Of a DNA stretch of 20,296 bases, positions 13,539-20,296 are shown piece by piece. The DNA lies in assembly GCA_035473395.1 (NCBI GenBank), contig DATIOF010000012.1:1-20296 (forward strand). Reading direction: 5' to 3'. This DNA comes from AC-32 sp035473395. Its GTDB lineage: Bacteria > Actinomycetota > Thermoleophilia > Gaiellales > Gaiellaceae. Position numbers and translations under genes: made by a program. The notes beneath the pieces are model-generated. The model was given only the letters and a program-made list of their open reading frames with translations. It ran no database searches and had not been told where the DNA came from. The stretch's first letter is position 1. The number at the start of each line of letters is the position of its first letter.

Positions 13539-14153
13539 GCGATCCACCGGGTTGCGACCGATCTTGGCGAGCTCCTGGTGGATGAGCCGCACCGCAGCGT
13601 CGATTCGCTTCCGGTTGGCGGGGTCGTTCGGCCACGCGCTTGCCCCGGACGGGTGCGGCAAGGGAACGGCGACGGCGCCACGGCACGGAAAGGAGTCTCC
13701 GATGCACCCGAGATCGTCGACGTCGAGCAGTCGCTTGATCGCGAGCTTGCCCACCGGAACGATCAGCTTCGGCTGGATGAGGCGAATCTCCCACTCTCGC
13801 CAAAGGGCGCAGAGCTCCTGCTCCTGCCGGGTCGGCGTCCGGTCGCCGCGCTTCGGATCCTTGCCGGGATAACAGCGCGTGACCGACGCGCAGTAGAAGG
13901 TCGCGTAGAACTCGTCCTCGTCGAGCCCGAGCCAGCGGCGCAGCTTCCGGCCGGCATCGCCTCGCCAGGGGCGGCGCTCCTGGCCCTCGACCACACCCGG
14001 CGCCTGTCCGAACATGTAGGCGTGCTGGCCCTTGTACGGCTGGACGATGGGAAGCGACTCGAGCGGGAAGCCGGCCTCGGCGCAGGCACGGCACACCCAG
14101 TTGTCGCGTTGCAGCGAGACGATCGAGCGGTAGCGCGTCCGGCGGCGCGTCAA
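13536..14153 (-). CDS. Uracil-DNA glycosylase, family 4-like with Fe-S cluster
   Basis: 205 residues. Motif 1 is GQAPGVVEGQ (49-58) and motif 2 is HPSGAS (H167-S172), the paired active-site loops of the UDG superfamily. Four cysteines are placed like the 4Fe-4S ligands of family 4 enzymes: C21, C24, C94 (TRCYPGK) and C115 (QELC). The core segment PKLIVPVGKLA also fits family 4. It should remove uracil, or a related damaged base, from DNA. HPSG rather than HPAA and GQAPG rather than GEAPG mark it as a diverged branch, so substrate range is uncertain. The TTG start overlaps the TGA of the methyltransferase gene (TTGA), implying translational coupling. Confidence 0.85.
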   Translation of the reverse strand: MTRRRTRYRSIVSLQRDNWVCRACAEAGFPLESLPIVQPYKGQHAYMFGQAPGVVEGQERRPWRGDAGRKLRRWLGLDEDEFYATFYCASVTRCYPGKDPKRGDRTPTRQEQELCALWREWEIRLIQPKLIVPVGKLAIKRLLDVDDLGCIGDSFPCRGAVAVPLPHPSGASAWPNDPANRKRIDAAVRLIHQELAKIGRNPVDR

Positions 14154-14737
14154 GAGCGAACGGCGACGAACCAGCGACCCGCGAAGACGGACTCGCCACC
14201 GCCGAGCTCGCGGGCCAGCGTGTCGGGCTCGAAGTAGCGCTTGTAGACCTCCCAGCGCGAGCCGTCGTTCAGGATCCGCTCCTGCCGTTCCTCGGCTTCG
14301 ACGTCCTCGCGCAGGGCGGAGTCGACGACCACGAGCTCCGGCGCCAACCGGCGCGCCTCGGCGAGGAAGCGCTCCCGGTCATCCTGCTCGAGGTGGCCGT
14401 AGAAGTGCGCGGTGAAGACGCGCTCGAAAGCGCCCTCCTCGAACGGGAGCGACAGCGCGTCACCCTGGACGTAGGTCGCATTCGGGGCCTGCCGGCGGGC
14501 CTCCTCGAGCATCGCCTCGCTCTGGTCGAGGCCGACCACCTCACCCGGCAGGTGGCGCGTGAGGAAGCCGGTTCCGCAGGCGACGTCGAGCGTGTGGGCG
14601 GCCGGCAGCGCTGCGAGCGCGAGGCCGAGTGCCTCGACCTCCTGCTCCCAGCCGGGCCGGTCGCGCTCGGCGAAGCGGCCGGCACCGCGGTACCACTCGT
14701 CGTACTCGGGCGCCCGCCGGTCGTAGTACGCCTTCAC
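14150..14737 (-). CDS. Class I SAM-dependent methyltransferase
   Basis: 195 residues from the GTG at 14737. The SAM-binding motif I is DVACGTGF (51-58) and the acidic end of strand two is D71 in VGLDQSEAM. The later segment QGDALSLPFEEGAFERVFTAHFYGHL covers motifs for adenine binding and the catalytic face. It resembles UbiE/Methyltransf_11-type small-molecule methyltransferases, but the acceptor is unknown. It is the first gene of a minus-strand run with the glycosylase and ABC genes. A longer open frame continues upstream over ftcD, but a -10-like TAGTCT ends 7 nt before the GTG and the family N-terminus (YYDRRAPEYDEWY) begins right there. Confidence 0.85.
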   Translation of the reverse strand: MKAYYDRRAPEYDEWYRGAGRFAERDRPGWEQEVEALGLALAALPAAHTLDVACGTGFLTRHLPGEVVGLDQSEAMLEEARRQAPNATYVQGDALSLPFEEGAFERVFTAHFYGHLEQDDRERFLAEARRLAPELVVVDSALREDVEAEERQERILNDGSRWEVYKRYFEPDTLARELGGGESVFAGRWFVAVRS

Positions 14738-14743
14738 GCTTCC

Positions 14744-14750
14744 TAGACTA
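14744..14750. promoter_or_regulatory. Bidirectional -10 core TAGACTA between methyltransferase and ftcD
   Basis: In an 18-bp gap, TAGACT ends 6 nt before the GTG of ftcD. On the other strand TAGTCT ends 7 nt before the GTG of the methyltransferase. It is the third example of this layout in the window. Confidence 0.55.
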
Positions 14751-14755
14751 CGCGC

Positions 14756-15640
14756 GTGCCGCGGCCCCTCGAGTCCGTCCCGAACTTCTCCGAGGGGCGT
14801 GACCGGACAACGATCGACGCGCTCGCTGCGGCGCTTCGCTCGGGCGGCGCGCGGCTGCTCGACGTGCACGCCGACGAGGACCACAACCGCTCGGTCTTCA
14901 CGCTGGTCGGCTCCGGCGACGAGCTCGTCGAGTCGCTGTTGGCGGGCATCGCCCGCGCGGCCGAGCTGATCGACCTGCGCAAGCACGACGGGGCTCATCC
15001 GCGGATCGGAGCTGCGGACGTCGTGCCCATCGTGCCCTTGGCAGATGAGGACGAGGAGCGCGCGCGCGAGGCGGCGGAGCGGCTCGCGGGTCGGGTCGGG
15101 TCGGAGCTCGGCCTCTCGGTCTTCCTCTACGGAGCGCTCGGCGGCGGGCGCGGGCCGGCCTTCTTCCGCAGCGGCGGCCCGGAAGAGCTGCAGCGTCGGA
15201 TCGACGCAGGGGAGCTCGCGCCGGAGCACGGGCCGGCGCGGCTGTCGGAGTCGGCCGGCGGTGTGCTCATCGGGGTGCGCCGTCCGCTGATCGCGTTCAA
15301 CGTCAACCTGTGCGGGACGCTGGAGGCGGCGCGGGAGATCGCCGCGCTCGTGCGCGAGACCGGCGGGGGCTTCCCGGGAGTGCGCGCCCTCGGCCTGGAG
15401 CTGCCGCGCGCGGGGCTCGTCCAGGTGAGCATGAACGTGGAGGACTGGGAGGCGGCCGAGCTGCACGAGCTCGTCGCGCGGGTGGAGCAAGAGGCCGCGG
15501 CGCGGGGCGCCGAGGTCGTCGGCTCCGAGCTCGTGGGCCTGATGCCGGCGGGCGCAGCGGCCGCCGCCGCGGGCGCGGCGCTGCGGATCGACGGCTTCGA
15601 TGCCTCGCGCGTGCTCGAGCTGCGCCTGCTCGACGACTGA
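14756..15640 (+). CDS. ftcD: Glutamate formimidoyltransferase
   Basis: 294 residues, covering the N- and C-terminal formiminotransferase subdomains only; the cyclodeaminase domain fused to the mammalian enzyme is absent. Family blocks are clear: ESVPNFSEGRD at the N-terminus, DHNRSVFTLVG, then GAHPRIGAADVVP with H81, equivalent to the catalytic His82 of the mammalian enzyme. It transfers the formimino group of N-formimino-L-glutamate to tetrahydrofolate, the last step of this histidine degradation route, giving glutamate. It stands 154 bp upstream of hutH on the same strand. It may have its own leaderless promoter (TAGACT, 6 nt before the GTG). Confidence 0.93.
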   Translation: MPRPLESVPNFSEGRDRTTIDALAAALRSGGARLLDVHADEDHNRSVFTLVGSGDELVESLLAGIARAAELIDLRKHDGAHPRIGAADVVPIVPLADEDEERAREAAERLAGRVGSELGLSVFLYGALGGGRGPAFFRSGGPEELQRRIDAGELAPEHGPARLSESAGGVLIGVRRPLIAFNVNLCGTLEAAREIAALVRETGGGFPGVRALGLELPRAGLVQVSMNVEDWEAAELHELVARVEQEAAARGAEVVGSELVGLMPAGAAAAAAGAALRIDGFDASRVLELRLLDD

Positions 15641-15667
15641 GCGCGCTTCCCGCGCCGCCACAGTTTC

Positions 15668-15711
15668 GTCACGGTCCCGTGACAGACACGTGCGCCGAGG
15701 CGCGATACGCT
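15668..15711 (+). promoter_or_regulatory. hut promoter with conserved CAGACACGTGCGC block (copy B) and palindromic operator
   Basis: -35 CAGACA (15683-15688), 17-nt spacer, -10 TACGCT (15706-15711). The block 15673-15695 matches copy A upstream of the second ABC gene at 21 of 23 bases with the same spacing. Only here it is preceded by a palindrome, GTCACGG-TC-CCGTGAC (15668-15683), which touches the -35 and could be a repressor site. The predicted start is about 77 nt before hutH. Confidence 0.5.
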
Positions 15712-15712
15712 C

Positions 15713-15783
15713 GCCTCGGGGAGGAGGCCGGGCGAACCGTAGTCCCGGGAACAGCCGCCGAAAGGCGCCCCGGGGTGCGGGAT
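15713..15783 (+). other. Structured leader upstream of hutH
   Basis: Downstream of the promoter at 15668-15711 the leader can fold into GCCTC-ggggag-GAGGC (15713-15728), then CCCGGG (15744-15749) with CCCGGG (15769-15774) enclosing a CGCC-GAAA-GGCG tetraloop hairpin (15756-15767). An alternative pairs GTCCCG (15742-15747) with CGGGAT (15778-15783), at the base of the second -10. I do not recognise a known riboswitch class. G+C richness alone makes some of this pairing expected. Confidence 0.35.
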
Positions 15784-15788
15784 AGACT
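15783..15788 (+). promoter_or_regulatory. Proximal -10 TAGACT of hutH
   Basis: TAGACT ends 6 nt before the ATG of hutH, identical in sequence and spacing to the hexamer before ftcD. hutH may thus have both a distal promoter with a structured leader and a leaderless proximal one. Confidence 0.45.
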
Positions 15789-15794
15789 CGCCGC

Positions 15795-17333
15795 ATGATC
15801 GAGAGCAGGGCGCTGACGGGCGACGATCTCGCGCTCGCCGACGTCTGGGAGGTCGCCGTCCACGCCCGGCCGGTCGCACTCGCGGACTCCGCACGCGAGC
15901 GCATGGGCGCCGCCCGCGAGCTTGTCGAGCAGGTTGCGCACGGCCGGCAGGAGCACACCTACGGCGTCAACACCGGCTTCGGACGCTTCGTCTCGCGCTC
16001 GATCCCCGAAGAGCTGACCGAGGAGCTCCAGCTCCGCCTCCTACGCAGCCACGCCTGCGGGGTCGGCGAGCCGTACCCGGACGAGATCGTTCGAGCGGCG
16101 ATGCTCCTGCGCGCGAACGCCCTGGCGAAGGGCTACTCGGGCGCGCGCCCGGTGACGGTCGAGCTGCTCGTCGAGTGCCTTAACCGCGGTGTGCTGCCGC
16201 ATGTGCCGAGCCGCGGCTCTGTCGGCGCAAGCGGCGACCTCGCCCCGCTCGCACACCTCGCGCTGCCGCTGATCGGGGAAGGCGAGGCCACCTTCGAGGA
16301 GCGGCGGCTGCCGGGAGGCGTCGCACTCGAGCAAGCCGGCCTCGAGCCCGTCCGGTTGCAGGCGAAGGAGGGACTCTCGCTCGTGAACGGCACGCAGTTC
16401 ATGGCCGCCTTCGGCGCGCTCGGCATGACCCGCGCCGACCGCCTGGCCAAGACCGCCGACATCGCCTGCGCGCTCTCGCTCGAGGCGCTGCAGGGATCGC
16501 GGACGAGCTTCCTGCCCCAGATCCAGGCGCTGCGCCCGCTCCAGGGCCAGTCCGACTCGGCGGCCAACGTCCTGCGCCTGCTCGAGGACTCGGCGATCAA
16601 CGAGTCGCATCGCTGGTGCGACCAGGTGCAAGACGCTTATTCGCTTCGGTGCGCGCCGCAGGTGCACGGGGCGTCGCGCGACCTGCTCGATTACGTGCGC
16701 CAGACCGTCGCCGTCGAGCTGAACGCGGCAACCGACAACCCGCTCGTGCTCGTGGACGACGGGATGCTGGTCTCGAACGGCAACTTCCACGGACAGCCGC
16801 TCGCGCTGGCGCTGGACGCCCTGGCGATGGCGGTCGCCGAGCTCGCGAACATCGCCGAGCGGCGCGTCGAGCGGCTCGTCAACCCGAACCTCTCGGGGGG
16901 CCTGCCGGCCTTCCTGACCGGCGACGGCGGCCTGAACTCGGGCTTCATGATCCCGCAGTACGTCGCCGCCTCACTGGTCAGCGAGAACAAGGTGCTGGCG
17001 CACCCCGCGTCGGTCGACTCGATCCCCACGAGCGCGGGCCAGGAGGATCACGTCTCGATGGGCAATGCCTCCGGGCTGAAGGCGTGGCAGGTGCTGGCGA
17101 ACGCCGAGCGCGTGCTGGCGATCGAGCTGCTCGCCGGCGCGCAGGGCGTCGAGTTCCTCGCGCCGCTGCAGCCGGGCGTGGGGGTGGGCGCCGCGCGCGA
17201 GCACGTCCGCTCGCTCTCGCCGAGGGTCCGCGACGACCGCTCGCTGTCGGTCGACATCGAGGCGGTGGCCGACTCGATCCGCGACGGCTCGCTCGTCGAC
17301 GCGGTCGAGGCCGAGGTCGGCGAGCTCTCGTGA
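15795..17333 (+). CDS. hutH: Histidine ammonia-lyase
   Basis: 512 residues, the standard length. It removes ammonia from L-histidine to give urocanate, the first step of histidine use. The electrophilic MIO prosthetic group forms from A145-S146-G147 in GSVGASGDLAPL, and the catalytic tyrosine is Y56 in TYGVNTGFG. These match A142-S143-G144 and Y53 of the Pseudomonas enzyme. Further family blocks are NGTQFM, QDAYSLRCAPQVHG, NAATDNPL, NGNFHGQP and the C-terminal SAGQEDHVSMG. The enzyme is a cytoplasmic tetramer in studied species. The TGA overlaps the GTG of the following small gene (GTGA). Confidence 0.96.
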   Translation: MIESRALTGDDLALADVWEVAVHARPVALADSARERMGAARELVEQVAHGRQEHTYGVNTGFGRFVSRSIPEELTEELQLRLLRSHACGVGEPYPDEIVRAAMLLRANALAKGYSGARPVTVELLVECLNRGVLPHVPSRGSVGASGDLAPLAHLALPLIGEGEATFEERRLPGGVALEQAGLEPVRLQAKEGLSLVNGTQFMAAFGALGMTRADRLAKTADIACALSLEALQGSRTSFLPQIQALRPLQGQSDSAANVLRLLEDSAINESHRWCDQVQDAYSLRCAPQVHGASRDLLDYVRQTVAVELNAATDNPLVLVDDGMLVSNGNFHGQPLALALDALAMAVAELANIAERRVERLVNPNLSGGLPAFLTGDGGLNSGFMIPQYVAASLVSENKVLAHPASVDSIPTSAGQEDHVSMGNASGLKAWQVLANAERVLAIELLAGAQGVEFLAPLQPGVGVGAAREHVRSLSPRVRDDRSLSVDIEAVADSIRDGSLVDAVEAEVGELS

Positions 17334-17560
17334 GCGCCGGCAACGGGGTCAATCCGAGACGGCGCAGGTCGACCCGGCCCTATCGCGACAGCGCGTTCGC
17401 GTACGGCGTGCTCGGCTCGCTCGTCGTGATCTTCGCGTACGTGACCGGCAGCAGCCTGCTCAGGTCGGTCGCCGGGGGCCTCGCCGCGTTCCTGCTCGCC
17501 ACCGGCTACACGTGGTGGCGGGTGCGCGCGCGCCAGCGGCAGGAGGAGCGAGACCTATGA
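17330..17560 (+). CDS. Small membrane protein of unknown function inside the hut operon
   Basis: 76 residues. Its GTG overlaps the hutH stop (GTGA) and its TGA overlaps the hutU start (ATGA), so it is locked into the operon by translational coupling on both sides. The N-terminal 20 residues are polar and basic (PRRRRSTRPYR), followed by two hydrophobic segments (about 22-42 and 44-63) separated by a short Gly/Ser turn, then a very basic, Arg/Gln/Glu-rich tail. This predicts a helical hairpin with both ends in the cytoplasm. I know no such protein as a standard hut gene. It might be a transport accessory, a membrane anchor for Hut enzymes or a regulator; none of these is shown. Confidence 0.75.
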   Translation: MSAGNGVNPRRRRSTRPYRDSAFAYGVLGSLVVIFAYVTGSSLLRSVAGGLAAFLLATGYTWWRVRARQRQEERDL

Positions 17561-19263
17561 GCGCGACCCGCTCGCTCGACGCCACGGTCGAGGCGCTCTG
17601 CGGCGACCTCTCCGCGATCCGCGCGCCACGCGGCACGGAGCTGAACGCGCGCTCGTGGTCGACAGAAGCGCCGCTGCGGATGCTGCTGAACAACCTCGAC
17701 GCGGAGGTCGCCGAGCGGCCCGGGGCGCTGGTCGTCTACGGCGGCACGGGCAAGGCGGCGCGGAACCCCGAGGCGCTGCGCGGGCTCGTCCGGTCCTTGC
17801 TGACGCTGGGCGAGGACGAGACGCTGCTCGTCCAGAGCGGCAAGCCGGTCGGCGTCTTCCGCACCAGCCCCGCGGCTCCTCGCGTCCTGATCGCGAACTC
17901 GCTGCTCGTCCCGCGCTGGGCGACCTGGGACGAGTTCCGCCGGCTCGAGGCGCTCGGCCTGACGATGTTCGGCCAGATGACGGCGGGCAGCTGGATCTAC
18001 ATCGGCAGCCAGGGAATCCTGCAGGGCACCTACCAGACGTTCGTCGCCGCGGGCGAGCAGCACTTCGGCTCGGCCGATCTGGCGGGGAAGACGATCCTGA
18101 CGGCCGGCCTCGGCGGGATGGGCGGCGCGCAGCCCTTGGCGGCCACGCTCGCGGGCGCGTCCATCCTCTGCGTCGAGGTCGACCCCGAGCGGATCCAACG
18201 CAGGCTGGAGACGCGATACCTGGACGAGGCGTCCGAATCGCTCGACGACGCGCTCCAGCGTGTGCGGGCCGCGGCGAGCGAGGGACGTGCGCTCTCGGTC
18301 GGCCTGCTCGGGAACGCCGCCGAGGTCGTGCCTGAGCTGGCGCGGCGCGGTGAGGCGTTCGATCTCGTCACCGACCAGACGGCCGCGCACGACCCGCTCA
18401 CCGGCTACGTGCCGGCGGGCCTCGACGTCGAGGCGGCCGCGGCGTTGCGCACGAGTGACCCCGACGAGTACCTGCGTCGCGCGCGCGAGTCCATTGCGCG
18501 TCACGTCGAGGGAATGCTCGAGTACGTCCGGCTGGGCAGCCACGTCTTCGACTACGGCAACAACCTGCGCGGCGAAGCGCTCGAGGCCGGCGTCGAGGAC
18601 GCCTTCGCCTACCCGGGCTTCGTCCCGGCCTACATCCGGCCGCTGTTCTGCCGGGGCGTAGGCCCGTTCCGCTGGGCGGCGCTGTCGGGCGATCCGGGCG
18701 ACATCGCCGCCATCGACCGGATGCTGCTCGAGCTCTTCCCCGCGGACGACGCGCTCCAGCGCTGGCTGACGCTTGCGCCCGAGCGGGTGGCATTCCAGGG
18801 CCTGCCCGCGCGAATCTGCTGGCTCGGCTTCGGCGACCGCGCCCGCGCGGGGCTGGCGATCAACGAGCTCGTCCGCAGCGGCGAGGTCAAGGCTCCCGTC
18901 GTGATCGGCCGCGACCATCTCGACTCCGGGTCGGTCGCCTCGCCCTACCGCGAGACCGAATCGATGCGGGACGGCTCCGACGCGATCGCCGACTGGCCGA
19001 TCCTGAACGCGCTGCTGAACGTTGCCGCCGGTGCGACCTGGGTCAGCGTCCATCACGGCGGCGGCGTCGGGATCGGCAACTCGATTCACGCGGGGATGGT
19101 CGTCGTCGCCGACGGCAGCGACGAGATGGCCGAGCGCCTCGAGCGGGTGCTGACGGCCGATCCCGGCACGGGCGTCCTGCGGCACGCCGACGCGGGCTAC
19201 GGCGAAGCGCTCGCGGCGGCCGAGGAGCACGGGCTCCGCGTGCCGCTGCCGCCGCATCCATGA
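17557..19263 (+). CDS. hutU: Urocanate hydratase
   Basis: 568 residues from the ATG at 17557, supported by an AGGAGG ribosome-binding site 10 nt upstream (17541-17546), one of the few clear ones in the window. It converts urocanate to imidazolonepropionate using tightly bound NAD+ as electrophile. The NAD-binding glycine block TAGLGGMGGAQPLAATLAG lies near residues 181-199. Family blocks include LVQSGKPVGVF, QMTAGSWIYIGSQGI, TDQTAAHDPL, FCRGVGPFRWAALSGDP and HHGGGVGIGNS. C421 in GLPARICW corresponds to the active-site Cys410 of the Pseudomonas putida enzyme. It starts inside the stop of the small membrane protein and ends inside the start of hutI (ATGA). Confidence 0.96.
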   Translation: MSATRSLDATVEALCGDLSAIRAPRGTELNARSWSTEAPLRMLLNNLDAEVAERPGALVVYGGTGKAARNPEALRGLVRSLLTLGEDETLLVQSGKPVGVFRTSPAAPRVLIANSLLVPRWATWDEFRRLEALGLTMFGQMTAGSWIYIGSQGILQGTYQTFVAAGEQHFGSADLAGKTILTAGLGGMGGAQPLAATLAGASILCVEVDPERIQRRLETRYLDEASESLDDALQRVRAAASEGRALSVGLLGNAAEVVPELARRGEAFDLVTDQTAAHDPLTGYVPAGLDVEAAAALRTSDPDEYLRRARESIARHVEGMLEYVRLGSHVFDYGNNLRGEALEAGVEDAFAYPGFVPAYIRPLFCRGVGPFRWAALSGDPGDIAAIDRMLLELFPADDALQRWLTLAPERVAFQGLPARICWLGFGDRARAGLAINELVRSGEVKAPVVIGRDHLDSGSVASPYRETESMRDGSDAIADWPILNALLNVAAGATWVSVHHGGGVGIGNSIHAGMVVVADGSDEMAERLERVLTADPGTGVLRHADAGYGEALAAAEEHGLRVPLPPHP

Positions 19264-20296
19264 GCGGTCTGCTCGTTCGCGACCTCGCGCAGCTCGTCAC
19301 CGCGCCGCCGGACGCGCCTGCGCCTCTGCGAGGGGCCGCCCTGCGCAAGCTCCAGATCGTCGAGAACGCCTTCGTCCTCTGCGAGGGCGGCACGGTCGCC
19401 GCCGCAGGGGCGATGCGCGACCTCGCCCTCGACGCCGAGGTGGAGGAGCTCGACGGCTCCGGCCTCTGCGCGATCCCGGGCCTGGTCGACTGCCACACGC
19501 ATCCGGCCTTTCTCGGCGACCGCGTCGAGGAGTTCGCGCTGCGCGCCAGTGGCGCGAGCTACGAGGAGCTGCACGCGGCTGGGGGCGGGATCCTCTCCAC
19601 GGTGCGCGCCACGCGCGAGGGCCGTGAAGGAGAGCTCGCCGCCGCCGTCCGCCGGCACTCGGACGGGATGCTCCGGGCGGGCACGACGACCTTCGAGGGC
19701 AAGTCCGGCTACGGGCTCGACCGCGACACCGAGCTCGCCTCGCTCGAGGCCGTGGCCGCGGCCGGCGGCGTCCCGACCTGGCTCGGCGCGCACGCGGTGC
19801 CACCCGAGTTCGACGACGCCGACGCCTATCTCGACTTCGCGATCGCCGACGTTCTGCCGCGCGCCTCCGCGCTCGCCGTTGCGGCGGACGTGTTCGTCGA
19901 GGAAGGCGCGTTCAGCGTCGAGCAAGCACGCCGCTACCTGGCTGCTTGCCGAGAGGCCGGCCTGGCCGTGCGCCTGCACGGCGACCAGTTCAACGAGCTC
20001 GGAGCCGTCGAGCTTGCGATCGAGCTCGGCGCACGTTCGATCGACCACCTCGAAGCGACCGGCGAGAGCGGCGTCCGCGCCCTTGCAGCCAGCGACGTCG
20101 CCGCCGTGCTGCTGCCCGCCAGCGCGCTCTTCCTCGACCGGCCGATGCCGCCCGCGCGCGCTCTCGCCGACGCCGGCGCGGCGATCGTGCTCGCGACCGA
20201 CTTCAACCCCGGGAGCGCCTTCTGCGAGAGCCTGCCGCTCGTCTGCGCGTTGGCCTGCACGCAGCTTCACCTCTCACCGGCCGAGGCGCTCGTCGC
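19260..20296 (+). CDS. hutI: Imidazolonepropionase, cut by the window end
   Basis: 345 codons of an expected 400 or so are present; the frame is open at the window edge. It hydrolyses imidazolonepropionate to N-formimino-L-glutamate, the substrate of the ftcD product. It is a metal-dependent amidohydrolase: the HxH ligands are H79 and H81 in DCHTHPAF, with H240 in RLHGDQFNELG and D314 in ATDFNPGSAFCES. These lie close to H80, H82, H249 and D324 of the Bacillus enzyme. Other blocks are GKSGYGL and GAHAVPPEF. The ATG overlaps the hutU stop, so translation is coupled. What follows hutI lies outside the window. Confidence 0.95.
   Translation, partial: MSGLLVRDLAQLVTAPPDAPAPLRGAALRKLQIVENAFVLCEGGTVAAAGAMRDLALDAEVEELDGSGLCAIPGLVDCHTHPAFLGDRVEEFALRASGASYEELHAAGGGILSTVRATREGREGELAAAVRRHSDGMLRAGTTTFEGKSGYGLDRDTELASLEAVAAAGGVPTWLGAHAVPPEFDDADAYLDFAIADVLPRASALAVAADVFVEEGAFSVEQARRYLAACREAGLAVRLHGDQFNELGAVELAIELGARSIDHLEATGESGVRALAASDVAAVLLPASALFLDRPMPPARALADAGAAIVLATDFNPGSAFCESLPLVCALACTQLHLSPAEALV

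Noticed and set aside
11578..14199. 873-codon minus-strand frame spanning ABC1, UDG and the intergenic gap
   Set aside because: It is out of frame with two clearly recognised genes on the same strand, and its product is Arg/Pro/Ala-rich without motifs.
13536..14737. Methyltransferase plus DNA glycosylase plus exporter as an antibiotic self-resistance cassette
   Set aside because: No biosynthetic gene is present and the UDG is not of the AlkZ resistance type; proximity alone does not support it.
15713..15783. Known riboswitch (c-di-AMP ydaO, c-di-GMP, TPP or cobalamin type) before hutH
   Set aside because: Short resemblances such as CGAACC and GGGGTG exist, but the conserved cores and order of these classes are not there.
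14150..15958. 602-codon frame extending the methyltransferase upstream across ftcD and the hut leader
   Set aside because: Only the last 195 residues are methyltransferase-like; the rest is antisense to ftcD. The GTG at 14737, with a -10-like hexamer just upstream, is a far better start.
17512..17556. N-terminal extension of hutU to 583 residues
   Set aside because: The extension overlaps the AGGAGG site and the coding end of the small membrane protein; the ATG at 17557 has good spacing and the usual HutU length.
17506..19257. 583-codon open frame on the minus strand opposite hutU
   Set aside because: It is an antisense shadow of hutU: the composition is low-complexity Arg/Ala/Asp/Gly with no recognisable motif, as expected opposite a G+C-rich gene.
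1..20296. Mobile elements, CRISPR arrays, prophage genes, rRNA
   Set aside because: I found no transposase, integrase, regularly spaced repeats, phage proteins or rRNA segments on either strand.

Overview
This is a G+C-rich bacterial window with GTG, TTG and ATG starts, tightly packed genes and no mobile element, CRISPR array or phage gene. The gene content and the style of the sequence suggest a deep-branching actinobacterium, perhaps class Thermoleophilia (Gaiella or Solirubrobacter-like). That placement is an inference; no rRNA gene is present to test it.

Layout. (1) 1-2836: the end of a serine hydrolase gene, a convergent Ca2+/H+ antiporter, a divergent HAD hydrolase and a cysteine-rich protein of unknown function. 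(2) 2808-4692, minus strand: an AlkZ/YcaQ-like winged-helix protein followed by endonuclease IV, a plausible base-excision-repair pair. (3) 4710-8006, plus strand: an unusually compact glutamyl-tRNA synthetase, a single-domain response regulator and an M3-type metallopeptidase. (4) 8003-9697, minus strand: a GAP/Sap-family membrane protein, tRNA-Glu(CTC), tRNA-Gln(CTG) and a secreted protein of unknown function. (5) 9776-14737, minus strand: a run of methyltransferase, Fe-S uracil-DNA glycosylase and the two halves of a heterodimeric ABC exporter. (6) 14756 to the window end, plus strand: a histidine-utilisation locus, ftcD - hutH - small membrane protein - hutU - hutI, with hutI cut off by the window edge.

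How it works together. The hut genes convert histidine through urocanate, imidazolonepropionate and formiminoglutamate to glutamate plus formimino-tetrahydrofolate; a cyclodeaminase to finish the folate branch is not in this window. The two ABC genes carry complementary degenerate ATPase motifs, as expected of an asymmetric heterodimer. The synthetase lies about 3 kb from the two tRNAs that a non-discriminating GluRS would charge.

Most notable structure. Nearly every gene that begins a transcription unit has a TANNNT (-10) hexamer 6-9 nt before its start codon, which points to leaderless mRNAs. Three divergent gene pairs share a 7-bp TANNNTA core inside a 17-20 bp intergenic gap. Two TAG stop codons form part of the next gene's -10 element. 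Two convergent pairs overlap at a shared CTAG. A second promoter type, with a conserved block around the -35 region (CAGACACGTGCGC), lies upstream of both hutH and the second ABC gene, with identical -35/-10 spacing.
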